In this document: piece after piece, positions 23,043 through 33,600 of the stretch
Numbering within the stretch: the stretch's first letter is position 1
Layout of the letters: each line of letters opens with the position of its first letter
The notes under the pieces: model-generated
Seen by the model: only the letters and a program-made list of their open reading frames with translations
What the model was told of the DNA's origin: nothing
Database searches by the model: none
Assembly: GCA_026214975.1 (NCBI GenBank)
Contig: JAOBSW010000247.1
Location: 78,995 to 142,994, forward strand
Direction of reading: 5' to 3'
Source: Gentiana macrophylla
Taxonomy: Eukaryota; Streptophyta; Magnoliopsida; Gentianales; Gentianaceae
DNA: 64,000 bases
Translations under genes and position numbers: made by a program

Positions 23043-23585
23043 CACAGTGATACCGTTAATTCCAAAATTTAAGGACACGACATGCCACCGACACGTTATA
23101 TATATATATTGTAAATAAAATTCAATTTATAAAAAAAAATAATCGTAAACATCTCAAAAAACTAGACAAAATAAGATAGGTATTACATAAACTCTATAAA
23201 TATCTTGAATAGATATTCGACATTTATACGGTGCTAAAAGAAATTATGGTTGACTTTCAAAATATTACAAATTATAAAAATTATTGTTTATCAACAAAAA
23301 AAACATATAAACTTGATATGTCGTATTATTTAATTAATTATTATAGAAATGAAAATCGTGTATTTTAACGTTTCTATTGAAGAATACTTAAATAAAGGAA
23401 AAAAATTAAAATTTTGGGTTCAGGAGTGTCGGTGACGTGTCGACAGTGTGTCGGATATTTAAATTTTAATTAATATTAATTTAATCAGCCGACACGTGTC
23501 GGACACGGTGTCGGAGCTTGTCGGAGCGTGTCGTGTCGAACACAGCGCACGGCGACCAGATTGAAGTGTATGTGCATCATAGGTA

Positions 23586-24779
23586 TGTACCCTTTAACAT
23601 TTATCATGACTCTATATATATATTTAATTAAAACATAGCCCGTTAAAAATTATCGGGACAACTAAATAATGAAAAGACTTTTATACCCTTTACGGAGATA
23701 CGGGGTTTCACAAGTAAGGTGTCATCTGCGTCAAACTACAGCCTTTCAGAACATGTCACGTCTTCTTTGGACATATCTAACCTAAGATAAACATATCAGC
23801 TCAGATCAGAACGGCTTTTGACATGGGCATGACCTGACCTCACATGTGGCAATCATCCGGTTTATTTGGGTTTTCTCTTCAAATGAGCCAACTAAGGCTC
23901 AGTCCAATATTGGGCTTCATACGTCAGATGACTTCATCAAAGTTTGCCTCCCTACGAAAGTCGCCGTTATTATCAATATATCGACATGGCATGGTTCGTC
24001 ATTTGTCTTATATGTTCAACTCGAAGTAAGACATCTACAGCCTTATACTGTTGAAATGGTGCAGGTTCACCTCGGTCTCAGACTCTCAGCTTAGTATAGG
24101 TCATCTCCGACCTCAAACGAAAGGTATGCATCACTAGTTGGGGATTAATCTATGATCTCATAACCGCTCCCTGATCCTCGCCATCAGGGCCATAACAGCG
24201 CGCTCCATGACTGCCTCATAAACGGTTCCTTGTCATTGATCACAGCTTCAATGCAGCATAATCAACTCTCCAATGAAGGAGACCTACATAAAGGATCATA
24301 TCCTCATAACCAGAAGTACGTTTTTATGGCTTGATCCAATTACTCTAAGAAATATATAAGGTAGTCATTACCGACACAACCATTTTCAACCGACAAAACC
24401 ATCACACTTTTAGTTGGAACATCCTCAGGAATTCTGATTACCCTGTAAACCGTCCCACATTATTTGGTGACAGTATCCGGTATCCGGTATCGTCATATGG
24501 CTGAATTCTTTTTATGGCGTGGTTGAAAGTACGACAAAATAAAAAATAAAATTAAAAAGACGAACACAATAACATTTTCTTGTAGTGGCAATAAAGGACA
24601 AAAAAGACACATTTATTAATTTTCTCAATGTACGTAAACATGTAAAATGACTCTTATTTAGGAACATATATAACACTTAATAATATTTATAGATGATGAT
24701 AGTTTGAAACCCTAATTTTGGTGGATCCCTAGGCGTATGGCTCAACTACATATAGCTTCATCCGGTCGGACCAAATGCA
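23586..24779. other. Intergenic DNA with one CACTA-like terminus
   Basis: No gene recognised; frames at 23844-24094 are short and motif-free. At about 24565-24580 the plus strand reads attttcttgtagtgg, the reverse complement of CCACTACAAGAAAAT. That is the form of a plant CACTA (En/Spm) transposon end. No partner end was found nearby, so it is probably a remnant. Confidence 0.4.
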
Positions 24780-25890
24780 TGTTGAAAATATTCTAAATAC
24801 ACAAAATCAAGGAAATGAATCAATGTAATCAATCCTATTTGTTGTGTATTACATGCGCTTACATTATGCATTTTATGTAGAAGATAAATGATCTACTATT
24901 GTATTCAATCAAATCAATGGAAATTAATTTCCCTCAATTGTTATCATGGTATAAGAGCTCTCAAACTAACGTCTTTCGGTCCTGAGCGATCTCTACAGAA
25001 AAATGTCAGGGTGGGAGTTTGTGACATTAATATGATCGAACCCTCACCCCTCGTGTTTCACTTTTAGCTTTGTTGTTTTATTATGTCTTCTCTAATATTC
25101 TAAATAAATTTCTATTGGTGTCGTTACCTTCGCCGGCTGTGCAAACTTATGTGTCCTGCTAATGGGCTTGATACCGTCTCAAAAATTTTCCCTTTCGTAC
25201 TCTTCCTGACTATTTTTTTTTTTCATCCTTCAATCTCTATCTGATCATCGTTGTTCTCCTCATATTAAAATCATTTTTTCCGTTAGGGTACGCCCCTCCA
25301 TGCATTTTCTTTCGTTTATTTTGTTAGGGTACACCCCTCATTTCTTTTCTTCCATTTCTTTTGTTAGGGTACAACCCTCCACTCCTTTTCTTTTTTGTTT
25401 AGGGAATCAACTTCCCTCCACGTATTTTTTTTCATGACTCCTCCACGTTTTCGGGTCATCCCACTATTCTATTTTTTTAGGGTATAACCCTCCCACTATA
25501 TTCTCCTATATATTCCTTCTTCTATGACTCCTTACTATCCCAGTTTTTTTTAGGGTATGCTATTCCCTTCAAAAATTTCATCATCTCTATCGCAGGATTC
25601 CGGCAATTTCATGTTGGGAAACAGTTGATGTCGATTGATCTGGTAAAGTTGTTGCAGGCACCATGTGAAAGAAAGATTCATTCATTACAAGTCAATTTTC
25701 ATGCTCATCAGATTCACGAAGCCATACCGCTGGTAATATTCAAGATACACAAAATCATGGAAATGAATCAATGTAATCAATCGCATTTATTGTGTATTAA
25801 CGCATTTACATTTACTATGGTATGTAGATAAATAAGCTCTTACTATCAGACTCAATCAAATCAATTAAATTACTTTCTCAATTGTTGTTA
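24780..25890 (+). mobile_element. Non-autonomous TRIM-like LTR element (1.1 kb)
   Basis: Two diverged direct repeats, 24780-24946 and 25731-25890, share a body with aatgaatcaatgtaatcaat and a TCAATTGTT-type end. TGGTATAAGAGC, an initiator tRNA-Met-like primer site, follows the first copy at 24947-24958. The internal part is under 800 bp and has no gag or pol frame. Instead it contains a chain of 'agggta(c/t)-ccc' motifs in a T-rich background at about 25283-25560. Size, short LTRs and PBS fit a terminal-repeat retrotransposon in miniature, or a deletion derivative of a Copia. The LTRs have diverged, so the insertion is not recent. No clean target duplication was found. Confidence 0.65.
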
Positions 25891-27009
25891 ATGGCGACCT
25901 TGACCTAATGTCTATCTTTTCATTGGTGAGAAATTATGATCTTTACAATATACATACAGAACTAATCCTCCTCTCAGTCTTTGACGGTTGTTTCGCAAGT
26001 AGGTTTCATCTATACAAAATGTGCCAATGATCTTACCGTAGATTTTTTTCTTTTAAAAGTCACAAGGTCATTTTGATAATAATGTGTAAAACAAATCGAT
26101 TTGAATTGTAAGATTTGAGATGATCTCGCACCATAAAATAATATGGGATTGAATGTTGAGTCGTATCTATTTCTTTTTAGTATTATTATATTAGGACTGA
26201 GATGATAATCAAACACTGAATTTCATTAGAAAATGAAATTATGAGTACCACTTAGACCAAATTCGATTTCCCGTTGGATGCGTATCTAATGTAGATGTTC
26301 GTGAAGATATACAAGAGTTAATAGCTATCTCTCCCCAAAATGTGTATTTCATAAAGGGTTATTTCGATGAGTGAGAGTTAGATAGAGCAAGATATCGCCG
26401 CAGAACATCCTGACCACACGCTTCACGCCACGATGCAATTCCCTATCGGCGATTAAATCAAGCTATTGGTCAGATATCGCTAACGATGCATTTCTCTCTA
26501 TCGCGCCTTCCTACATCAGAATAACCCCTCCATAAAGAACCGCCGAATAGTTAGTTGAAAAGATGCAATCAAATTTGCATTTTGTTTCCGTATATCCAAA
26601 GAAGACAAGTGGCGGTAATAGGTGCGTGTCGTCAATCCATTGAATATGGACACTTATTTAGGCCCCGGATGGCGTAAAGCAGCTTTCATGGACCACAAGA
26701 AAAAGCAATTAAATAATTCAAAGGATCATTACCTTTCAAATAATTCCAAATTTTCAACCAATGACAGCCAAATTTCCATTCCCCGTTTAGATAAGATTTC
26801 ATCAGCTATGATGAAACTCATTACTTGCAAATAATGGAGAGCCCTTCATTTTAGTTTTCAATTTTCTTTCTTCTTGTTTAATTTAATCGGCAGTTGTCAA
26901 CTGGGATTCAAGAAAAGGATCATTTGTTGTTGATTTCCTTTAACTGGGATTTGCTCAACTGCATGGGATTTGTGTGTGGTAAGACTTTCCAATTTTATAA
27001 ATTTCTTTA
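25891..27009. other. Upstream region of the host gene
   Basis: No coding frame of note. The 5' untranslated leader and promoter of the gene at 27010 should lie in the last few hundred bases, which are T-rich (about 26840-27000). No convincing TATA box at a fixed distance could be chosen, and no transposon ends were recognised. Confidence 0.35.
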
Positions 27010-27963
27010 ATGGCTTTCTATGGCTATAATGGTGATGTAGGTGACTGTCAGTGGACTCCTTACAGTGTTATTGCTTATGAACATGACTTATTTCTACCTC
27101 AATCTTCATCAACATCTTCTTTCTATGAATTTGAAGAGCCTAAATCAATCAATTATTATAATCAGTTTGATTCTGATACAATTCAATCAACAGTACATTA
27201 CTCTGTCTATGAGCAGCAAACACCCTCCACTTATGTTACTGAGTCATTTTATCCACAAACAAATTACATAATTAATTATTCTACCTTAGAATTCAATGAG
27301 CCTGAATTCGAGGAATACGATGATACCCCTTATGGTGGTGGCTATGATATTGCTTTAACCTACGGCAAACCTCTGCCTCCGTCCGACCATATATGTTATC
27401 CACGGTCTACTCCTCATCCTCAACCGGGCTTAAAATCCCCAATTCCTGATGGGTTTTCCTATGGTTCGATTTCCTCGCCTTATGGCGAAATCTCGAACAC
27501 GAAACCTCATCAAAATGAAAATGGGATCAGATCTGCTGATCAAGAAAACAGAGTAGATAATTCCAATGTAAAGGAGGATGTAATTATTGAAAAACCGATT
27601 GATGCTGAAGTTGATCGTATTCGTATCGGTGTGGATGAAAATTTGTCTTTTGATAATGAGAATAGTTTGCAAAGTGAAGGATCAGATGGCCCTCAAGTTC
27701 CTAAATATCCATATGGCTCTGGTTTGGAAGCCATGGATATCTGTGATAGCATTTTTGGTTACTGGCCTTGCTTAGAGAAAAAAAAGCAACAAAATCTTTC
27801 AACTGTTGCAACGTTTGAGGATCAAAATCAAAGGGATCCATGGAAAAGCGTGGCGGATTATCTTTTTGGGAGTGGATTTGTGTATGAAGAAGAACAAAGA
27901 GGAATGAGTCATGGACATGGGTACTATTTTGATGGGCAACATTTTGATTATTCATATGATTGA
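27010..27963 (+). CDS. Plant-specific acidic, Tyr-rich protein, At5g39570-like (PLDRP1 family)
   Basis: An uninterrupted 317-codon frame, far longer and better formed than its surroundings. Residues 1-100 are Tyr/Ser/Asn/Gln-rich and low complexity. At residues 100-131 lies a conserved block with DDTPYGGGYDIALTYGKPLP and then PPSDHICYPRS, very like the 'DPTPYSGGYD ... YGRP(I)PPSDETCYP' block I recall from Arabidopsis At5g39570, described as a phospholipase D-regulated protein. The middle is acidic with no predicted fold. The C-terminus (about 240-317) has ICDSIFGYWPCLEKK, a Trp/Cys motif, then WKSVADYLFGS and a Gly/His/Tyr tail. No signal peptide or membrane span is seen, so it is probably cytosolic or nuclear and intrinsically disordered. 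ATG 27010 is the first in frame. Molecular function is unknown; the family link is from memory and needs a search. Confidence 0.78.
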   Translation: MAFYGYNGDVGDCQWTPYSVIAYEHDLFLPQSSSTSSFYEFEEPKSINYYNQFDSDTIQSTVHYSVYEQQTPSTYVTESFYPQTNYIINYSTLEFNEPEFEEYDDTPYGGGYDIALTYGKPLPPSDHICYPRSTPHPQPGLKSPIPDGFSYGSISSPYGEISNTKPHQNENGIRSADQENRVDNSNVKEDVIIEKPIDAEVDRIRIGVDENLSFDNENSLQSEGSDGPQVPKYPYGSGLEAMDICDSIFGYWPCLEKKKQQNLSTVATFEDQNQRDPWKSVADYLFGSGFVYEEEQRGMSHGHGYYFDGQHFDYSYD

Positions 27964-29485
27964 GAAAGATGAAGTGATTAGCTTTATAGTTAAGAAAAGC
28001 AAAATCTTTGGCTGTCCTCTTACCTCTTGCAAAATGTTTCATATATATATATATATATATTTCTTTAGGTAATAAATTTACATGCATAATTAAACAAGTT
28101 TATGAGGTTATTAGCCTTTATTTATTACTAAATTAGAGGAAAAGATGTCTTGATCTCATTTCAGTTCTTGACAATATTACGTATGCATATTGTCTTTTTA
28201 AGAGCTTACATTGTGTAGTAATTGTATTTGTATCCCCCACTAAAATGGTTGAGTAAACCATCAGTATTCTGGCATTAGATTCGTGGTACAAATGATGATG
28301 TAACATACCTGTTTGCGTTTAGAAAAAGCACACAGAATTGTATCCGTAAACAACACAATAACCCTCAGTATGGGTATCCGCTCTCTATGAACCTGAAGGG
28401 TGGAAGGAATGGCTCCGTCCGGACAAGGTCTGGTCTTAGAGAATATAGATGTATCAATAAAAGAAGATTCATCAGATGCCTCTGCATATTGTGGAACAAG
28501 ACGATCACGGGCCACAAACCATGCGGCCTCTGAGATATCCCTATTAAGGGCATCATCCGACAAAGTTCGCCTAACAGAAGACATGATAACAATGAAATAT
28601 TGAATAAAAGTAAGAGTGGCGGACTTACTTGTTTTGAAGATTTCGAGAATGGAGCTGCTACGGTGAAGAAGAAGACACGAGATTCTCTCAACTCAAGACT
28701 CTAAAATTTGAAGACGGTAAAATGCAGATGGTATTGGCACCCGTTTTTATAGGTGAAGGTATCATCAATTAAGGACAGAAAATCATCTTTCTTAAGATAA
28801 TAGTCGAAATCCGCGGGACCTTCAAATAATTTGAAGAGACGTCTCGAGGTAAGTGCATGACATTTGAATTTCGAAAAACATGTTGTCACACGTCAATGTA
28901 ATCAGAAACGGTGAGGTTCCAGCCTATTAGTTCAGGCCACATCACCTTAAGAGCAGACCTAACCTGCAATCTACGACCCAGCTCACTTCTGGGGGGTTTT
29001 GACGTGGGTAGAATCCGAAAAATATATATCATCCAAATTGGGCCTGAAACAGGTTAAATTACTTAATGAACCAATATGAAATCTAGCCCCAGTTGGGCCC
29101 CCGGTCCATTTAGGAACAAGATGACCTCAATCGTGTCGCTTGTAGCTCTACCGACTCATATGTAACCATAAAAATCATCAAATTCTTTAGTTTTAGTAGT
29201 TGGAATATTGTCAAAAGAGGCCAATAACCCAATTAAATTTTCCGACGATATCTTCAAAGTCGTTAGCATCTTCTCTTCTACGGCTGCCACCGTCTAGCCA
29301 TCTGGTATTGATCGGTTCTTGCCTAAGGCTATGAGTCATCTCGGCGCTGCTTGACTCTGTTTTCATTCATGGAGAAACCACTCACGTCAACCGAACCATT
29401 ATAAAAATTAGATAACCGTAGTTGCACAGCCAAAATTGCTGCCACCCGTCAGTCTTCCTGATCGCAGCCCTTTTAGCATTGCCAT
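27964..29485. other. 3' flank of the host gene and unassigned DNA
   Basis: The gene's 3' UTR probably extends over the (AT)n tract at 28041-28060 to an AATAAA-like signal near 28070 (taataaattt). Beyond it, two overlapping minus-strand frames (28261-28584 and 28365-28691) lack recognisable domains. The longer reads like a degraded polar protein and may be transposon debris. I see no other feature. Confidence 0.4.
28041..28060. repeat. (AT)n microsatellite
   Basis: Ten AT dinucleotides in the presumed 3' UTR of the gene at 27010-27963. Confidence 0.9.
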
Positions 29486-29620
29486 TGTCGGGGATTCTTC
29501 TTCTATAGTGATTTAGAAGATCACACTTTAATTGTAATCAGCACATACTGGTGCATATATTGTACTCTCGTCAATGAATACAATCAAGTATTTTTCCCAT
29601 TCCCTTTTACTCTATTACGA
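29486..29620 (+). repeat. Probable short LTR remnant followed by a degenerate PBS
   Basis: Starts TGTCGGGGATTC and has a Copia-LTR-like body ending in caatgaatacaatcaag ... ctctattac. It is followed by tatctgagctct, a degenerate form of the TGGTATCAGAGC primer site. No second copy or pol is present nearby, so this is a truncated element. Confidence 0.45.
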
Positions 29621-30138
29621 TATCTGAGCTCTGATCCGCCTCTCTCACTTCCTCATCGATCTCTTTCCTATCCTTATTCCTTAAAAAAAAAAAAAAAAAG
29701 AATATTGGAAATATCTCTATTAGGAAATGGGGTTTGAAGTGTAATGCTCTAAAGCAAAATGTAATATATTAGAATGCTATATGGCTCAGAAAGACATTTG
29801 ACTGCTGGAATTTGAACCACCATGAAATGAAGAAGTAAGAAAATTGCCTATTCGATCCAGGTAAGCCCAGCGGATAACAAAATTGATTTCCTTTTGATCA
29901 ATGATCAACTTCGCTTATACAATAAACAATAAATTAAAGTAGTAGACTATGATTCATACTTGTATAATCTAATAAGATCGCCGCTTTTATCTACTGGTTG
30001 ATTGACGATCCAAACATCGAGCCGCCCACGCGTCCGGCTTCTTGTGAACTTTTGCAAAGCTTGTATCTCTTTTACTTGTAAGTTTTGTTTCTCATAAGGG
30101 CCTTCACTGTTTATAGAATATGCACTGCATAAGAAGAC

Positions 30139-30480
30139 ACTACAAAAACATGTTTTTTAATGCATGGATTTTAGAAGAGTGATTTTACATTCCACCGTTA
30201 GTGATATTGTTTAGCAGTGGATTTTGTACGTCCGCCGCTAGTGATTGATTTTAACGGTTGATTTTGTACATCCGCCGACAAAACAAGTAGAGAGGTTCTT
30301 CACTACAAAAAAGAAACACGGCTTTTAACGGTGGATTTGAAAAGTCACCGCTTAATGATATACTTTCCGTAAATACCTAAAAATTAAAATACGTTACGGC
30401 GGCTATAAAAATCCACCGCTGTAGGTTTTCTTTTACCGTGGTTTACAATGTGTCGCCGGTAAAGCTTGATTTAACATAAT
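30139..30480 (+). repeat. CACTA (En/Spm)-type terminal and subterminal repeats
   Basis: CACTACAAAAA motifs occur at 30139 and 30302. Each is followed by repeated ggtggattt / tccaccg words in both orientations (for example 30190-30215, 30238-30275 and 30332-30350). This is the pattern of CACTA transposon ends, where short subterminal motifs bind the transposase. Two starts in the same orientation suggest a nested or duplicated end. No transposase and no matching opposite end were found in the window. Confidence 0.6.
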
Positions 30481-30990
30481 AATAAAAGACATAAAATTTG
30501 GGTTTCGATCGTCAACATCAAAACGTAAAATCGCTGTCAAGACTTCTTCATTCCATTCACCTCTCCGCCTCTTCTCCACTTCGCCTCTTCGCTCTTCTTT
30601 CTGTCAACAACTTTTCTGGATGATTCTTCAATTCTCTTTACGATTCTTCAATTTCCTTCCTTTTACTGCTCATTTATGCCTTACGGGAAAAAGAAATAGT
30701 TTTAATAAAGATGTATTCTTTGAATGTTTTTCTATTATTGTTATTTGATGTTCTGATTAATGTCGCTTTTAGGTTCTTCTTAGTCCATGATCAACAGAGG
30801 AAGCATGTGGAGAAGCTCTCGCCAATCTCGATGTCGGTCCCACACGGCTTTCTTTTATAGGCCGATCGGTCATCACTCGATCATTCTTGTCTCTTTGATC
30901 GGCTTATCTCTTCACTGATTCGCCTCTTCACCCTGGAAGTATTTGTATACTGCCTTCAGACATTCTTCCATGGTTTGGGGAAATTTACTA

Positions 30991-31492
30991 CTTCCCCCGT
31001 TCCAAAATAAGTGATGCAGTTGTCAAAATGTTTTGTTCCAAAATAACAGAGACAGAACATTTTCCAAAGCAGCATTTATTGCGAATTTTCCTACTCTACC
31101 CTTATTTAATACTACCTCCATCCCAAAATGTAAGTCCATTTACAAAACCAATAAAGCATTTATTACATCATTCTCCTTCTACCCCTTATTTATTATATAC
31201 TCAATCACTTTTTATTATTTTGCATTAATACCAATGAAATGTCATTTTAGTCTTTTTTAATCAAAATTAATGTCAAATAACAAATTGAATCAACTTTCTT
31301 AATATGTGTGAAAATGCCTACAAGGACTTACATTTTGGGACGGAGGTAGTACTAGGTAAGAAATTAAAAAGAATATTGCATTAATCAGATAATAGTGATT
31401 TTTAATATCAGATCCTTAAAATCATAACATTAAATCATATTCTTAATAATCGTGTTTTTTAAGAATCGCTTTAGATATTTTGAACGGAGGAG
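30991..31492. mobile_element. Outer Stowaway-like MITE, split by an inner one
   Basis: The left end CTTCCCCCGTTCCAAAATAA and the right end (reverse complement CTCCTCCGTTCAAAATATCT) form inverted repeats. TA dinucleotides flank both sides (30989-30990, 31493-31494). The ends match plant Stowaway (Tc1/mariner) MITEs. There is no coding capacity. The element is interrupted by a second MITE at 31112-31349. Confidence 0.7.
31112..31349. mobile_element. Inner Stowaway MITE (238 bp)
   Basis: Inverted terminal repeats CTACCTCCATCCCAAAATG and, at the other end, its near-perfect complement (cattttgggacggaggtag). A TA target duplication lies at 31110-31111 and 31350-31351. These are the hallmark ends of Stowaway elements. 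It carries no gene and must be mobilised in trans by a mariner-type transposase. Confidence 0.85.
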
Positions 31493-31494
31493 TA

Positions 31495-33600
31495 TTAAGA
31501 TTAGCATACAACATCCCCTCTCTAAGACCTCTTACAAATGAGATCACCAAGGCATGCTCTTCGGCATCCGTAACATGCATGGACTCGAAAAATATCTGCA
31601 TGTATTCTAATGTTGACTCTTTCTCCTCTACTTGATGGTAAAGAGATGGGTGTCATTCCTCTGAAGCGGCCAAGTCGATATGAATGCAGTGAAAACTTGT
31701 TTCGCTTAGCTCGGCTAAGCTGCTAATTGAGTGTGGTGAAAGCCTCCTGAACTATTCTTTATCCTTTCTTGTTAAAAGATCCGAAAGGCTTTGCACCTCA
31801 TTTTGTCAAAGTGCGCGGAATAAAATCATATGATGCGTATATTGATGCAGATGATCCTCGGTGTCGTTAGTCCAATCATAGGATCAATCTTTAATAATTT
31901 AAAGCCAAATGGCTTGGGAAATTGCTGCATTTTCTCTGTAAAGGAGAAGTGATGTAGATTTCCTTTCTTCCTCTCCCAAGGAGGTGGTCCATCTTGTTGG
32001 AGTTTTCCATTTTAAATGGGTTGAAATGGTCAACTTTAAGACGATTTTCGGATATGTTCGGTGTGATTCACCGTGAGCTTATTACGTCGAAATATTCTAC
32101 TCACGGAGTAGATAATGTTTGGCTTTTTGGAATCACTCGATTCGGATATCGGGTGAACGAGAAATTAACGCCTAAAGTTGGTTGAAAATACGCGGAGATA
32201 AGAGTTGATGAGTACCTCAACTCAATCTCCCACATTGAAGTTTGAGAGAATTGAGCTCCATATATAAGAGCTAGCCAGTGATGCTCTTATAAATGTACTC
32301 CTGCCGGCAAGACACTTTTTGTGCAGCGAGGAGAACCTACATAATTCCAAACGCGCGCGTCGCTGCCGGCTCGCTCGTGCTCGGCTCGGCGTGTTACTAT
32401 TAATTTTTTGGACAAAGTTCATTTGAATTTAACCAGGAAATTAATTAGTTAATCGTGAGGCGGTTGTAAGGTTCCAGAATAATGTGGAAACGAATTCTGA
32501 TTAATTAAGTCGGTCCGGAATTAATTTAATTTAATTAATTTCAAAATTTGATTATTATTTTCGGCCTGAATAACTTTTCTTGAGGGAAAAGTCGTATGCG
32601 ATTAAATCATCCGACCAATCGTAATTCGTAAGACATACGCCATCCGCCAATCGAATTCGAAATATTTGGCCAATTTTATTTATAATTTTCGCCCTATTTT
32701 CTTTCCAAAGGAAAAGTCCATTGACGTGTTTTCGCCAATCACATTCAAGCGATCGACTCTCCTCTCCACTATATAAAGAACCCCGGCGATGAAGGTTAGA
32801 ACATTCGCTTTTCTTGTGTCTTCCACTACTAAAAGTGGTCGAGCATATAGTTAGTTTTTTGAGTCGAAGAGAAGTCGAGCACTATGTAAGTTCACAAGCT
32901 CGGGTTTTTGAAGTGCCTCTAAATCTGGAGATTTAAAGTCGCCAGTATCTTGGGAGACAGCTTGTTACTACCGCGCACCATACCGGTTAATTTGTCTTTA
33001 AGGAAAAAGTAACTACTGCCCCTTGGTTTGATTTCTAGTCCTTTGTTTTCTGCATCAAACTTTTATTGTTCCTTGTTCGAGTTAGATCTGTTAGATAATA
33101 TGACTATTTCTATTCGCGTTATTTATTATCTAATTTAATAATCCGTAATTAGTTCCGTAAATCACTCCACACGTACACGACACCTATCCCAACACATCTT
33201 AGCTTGGGCAGCGTTGTGTAGCCCTGGATAAGTGGAACATTCTTCTCCTCTAGTTGGTCGGCTATTCTTTATATTGGAAACAACAATATCATGTTGTTGA
33301 GGGGATAATCTCATTATGCATGGCCTTTTAACATATTCAAGCACTGTGTGGGGTCCTTGTACATTTTCATGCATAAGACCATTTGATTTCCTCACATGAT
33401 CAACTGGAGAGGCGAATAATTATGGGTTGCTGCCCACCAGTTTCTTGGCAATTTGGAGCATGGCATGAGCAACATCAGCCTTCTCCGCTGCTGTTGTTGG
33501 TCTAGACGTCTAAGCCGCGTCTTACACATGCGGTGCATCATTTCTTTGTGTGCTATTTTCTCTTGTGTCTTGCACAAAAATCTTGAACAACGTTTTCCTT
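31495..33600 (-). pseudogene. Gypsy gag relic, interrupted by a solo LTR
   Basis: On the minus strand, about 31960-31500 reads (across frames) PFTEKMQQFPKPFGFKLLKI ... TEDHLHQYTHHMILFRAL ... HSISSLAELSETSF ... KESTLEYMQIFFESM ... ALVISFVRGLREGM. This is the order of a plant Gypsy gag core. The upstream half continues at 33195-33600 (frames 33162-33395 and 33392-33577, basic and Gln-rich) on the other side of the solo LTR. Joining across the LTR at its TSD restores continuous DNA. No pol follows; the left edge is cut by the Stowaway cluster. Confidence 0.6.
31995..33194 (+). mobile_element. Solo LTR, 1200 bp
   Basis: Begins TGTTGGAGTTTTCC and ends CTATCCCAACA, giving TGTTGG/CCAACA inverted ends. 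It is bounded by a perfect 5-bp duplication CATCT at 31990-31994 and 33195-33199. A good TATA box (ACTATATAAAG, about 32768-32778) on the plus strand suggests plus orientation. A second, weaker one lies at about 32261. The lengths of U3 and U5 around the TATA fit an LTR. No internal region remains, so recombination between LTRs probably removed it. Confidence 0.85.

Larger units (their letters stand above)
6410..23585. mobile_element. Small inverted-repeat DNA element, split by the nested retrotransposons
   Basis: The sequence at 6410-6429 (tacctatgttgcacagacac) matches the reverse complement of 23566-23585 at 18 of 20 positions. Both sides continue inward with GACACG/CGTGTC-rich DNA (6421-6460 and about 23420-23550). 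Removing the retrotransposon insertion (6461-23047, counting one TSD copy) leaves an element of about 590 bp. No transposase is encoded, so it would be a non-autonomous MITE-like element. I could not find a convincing target duplication outside the repeats, so the exact ends and superfamily (hAT or Mutator) remain open. Confidence 0.5.

Noticed and set aside
28261..28691. Two overlapping minus-strand frames downstream of the host gene
   Set aside because: No recognisable domain, mutually overlapping, no splice or promoter evidence; kept only as a note in the region entry.
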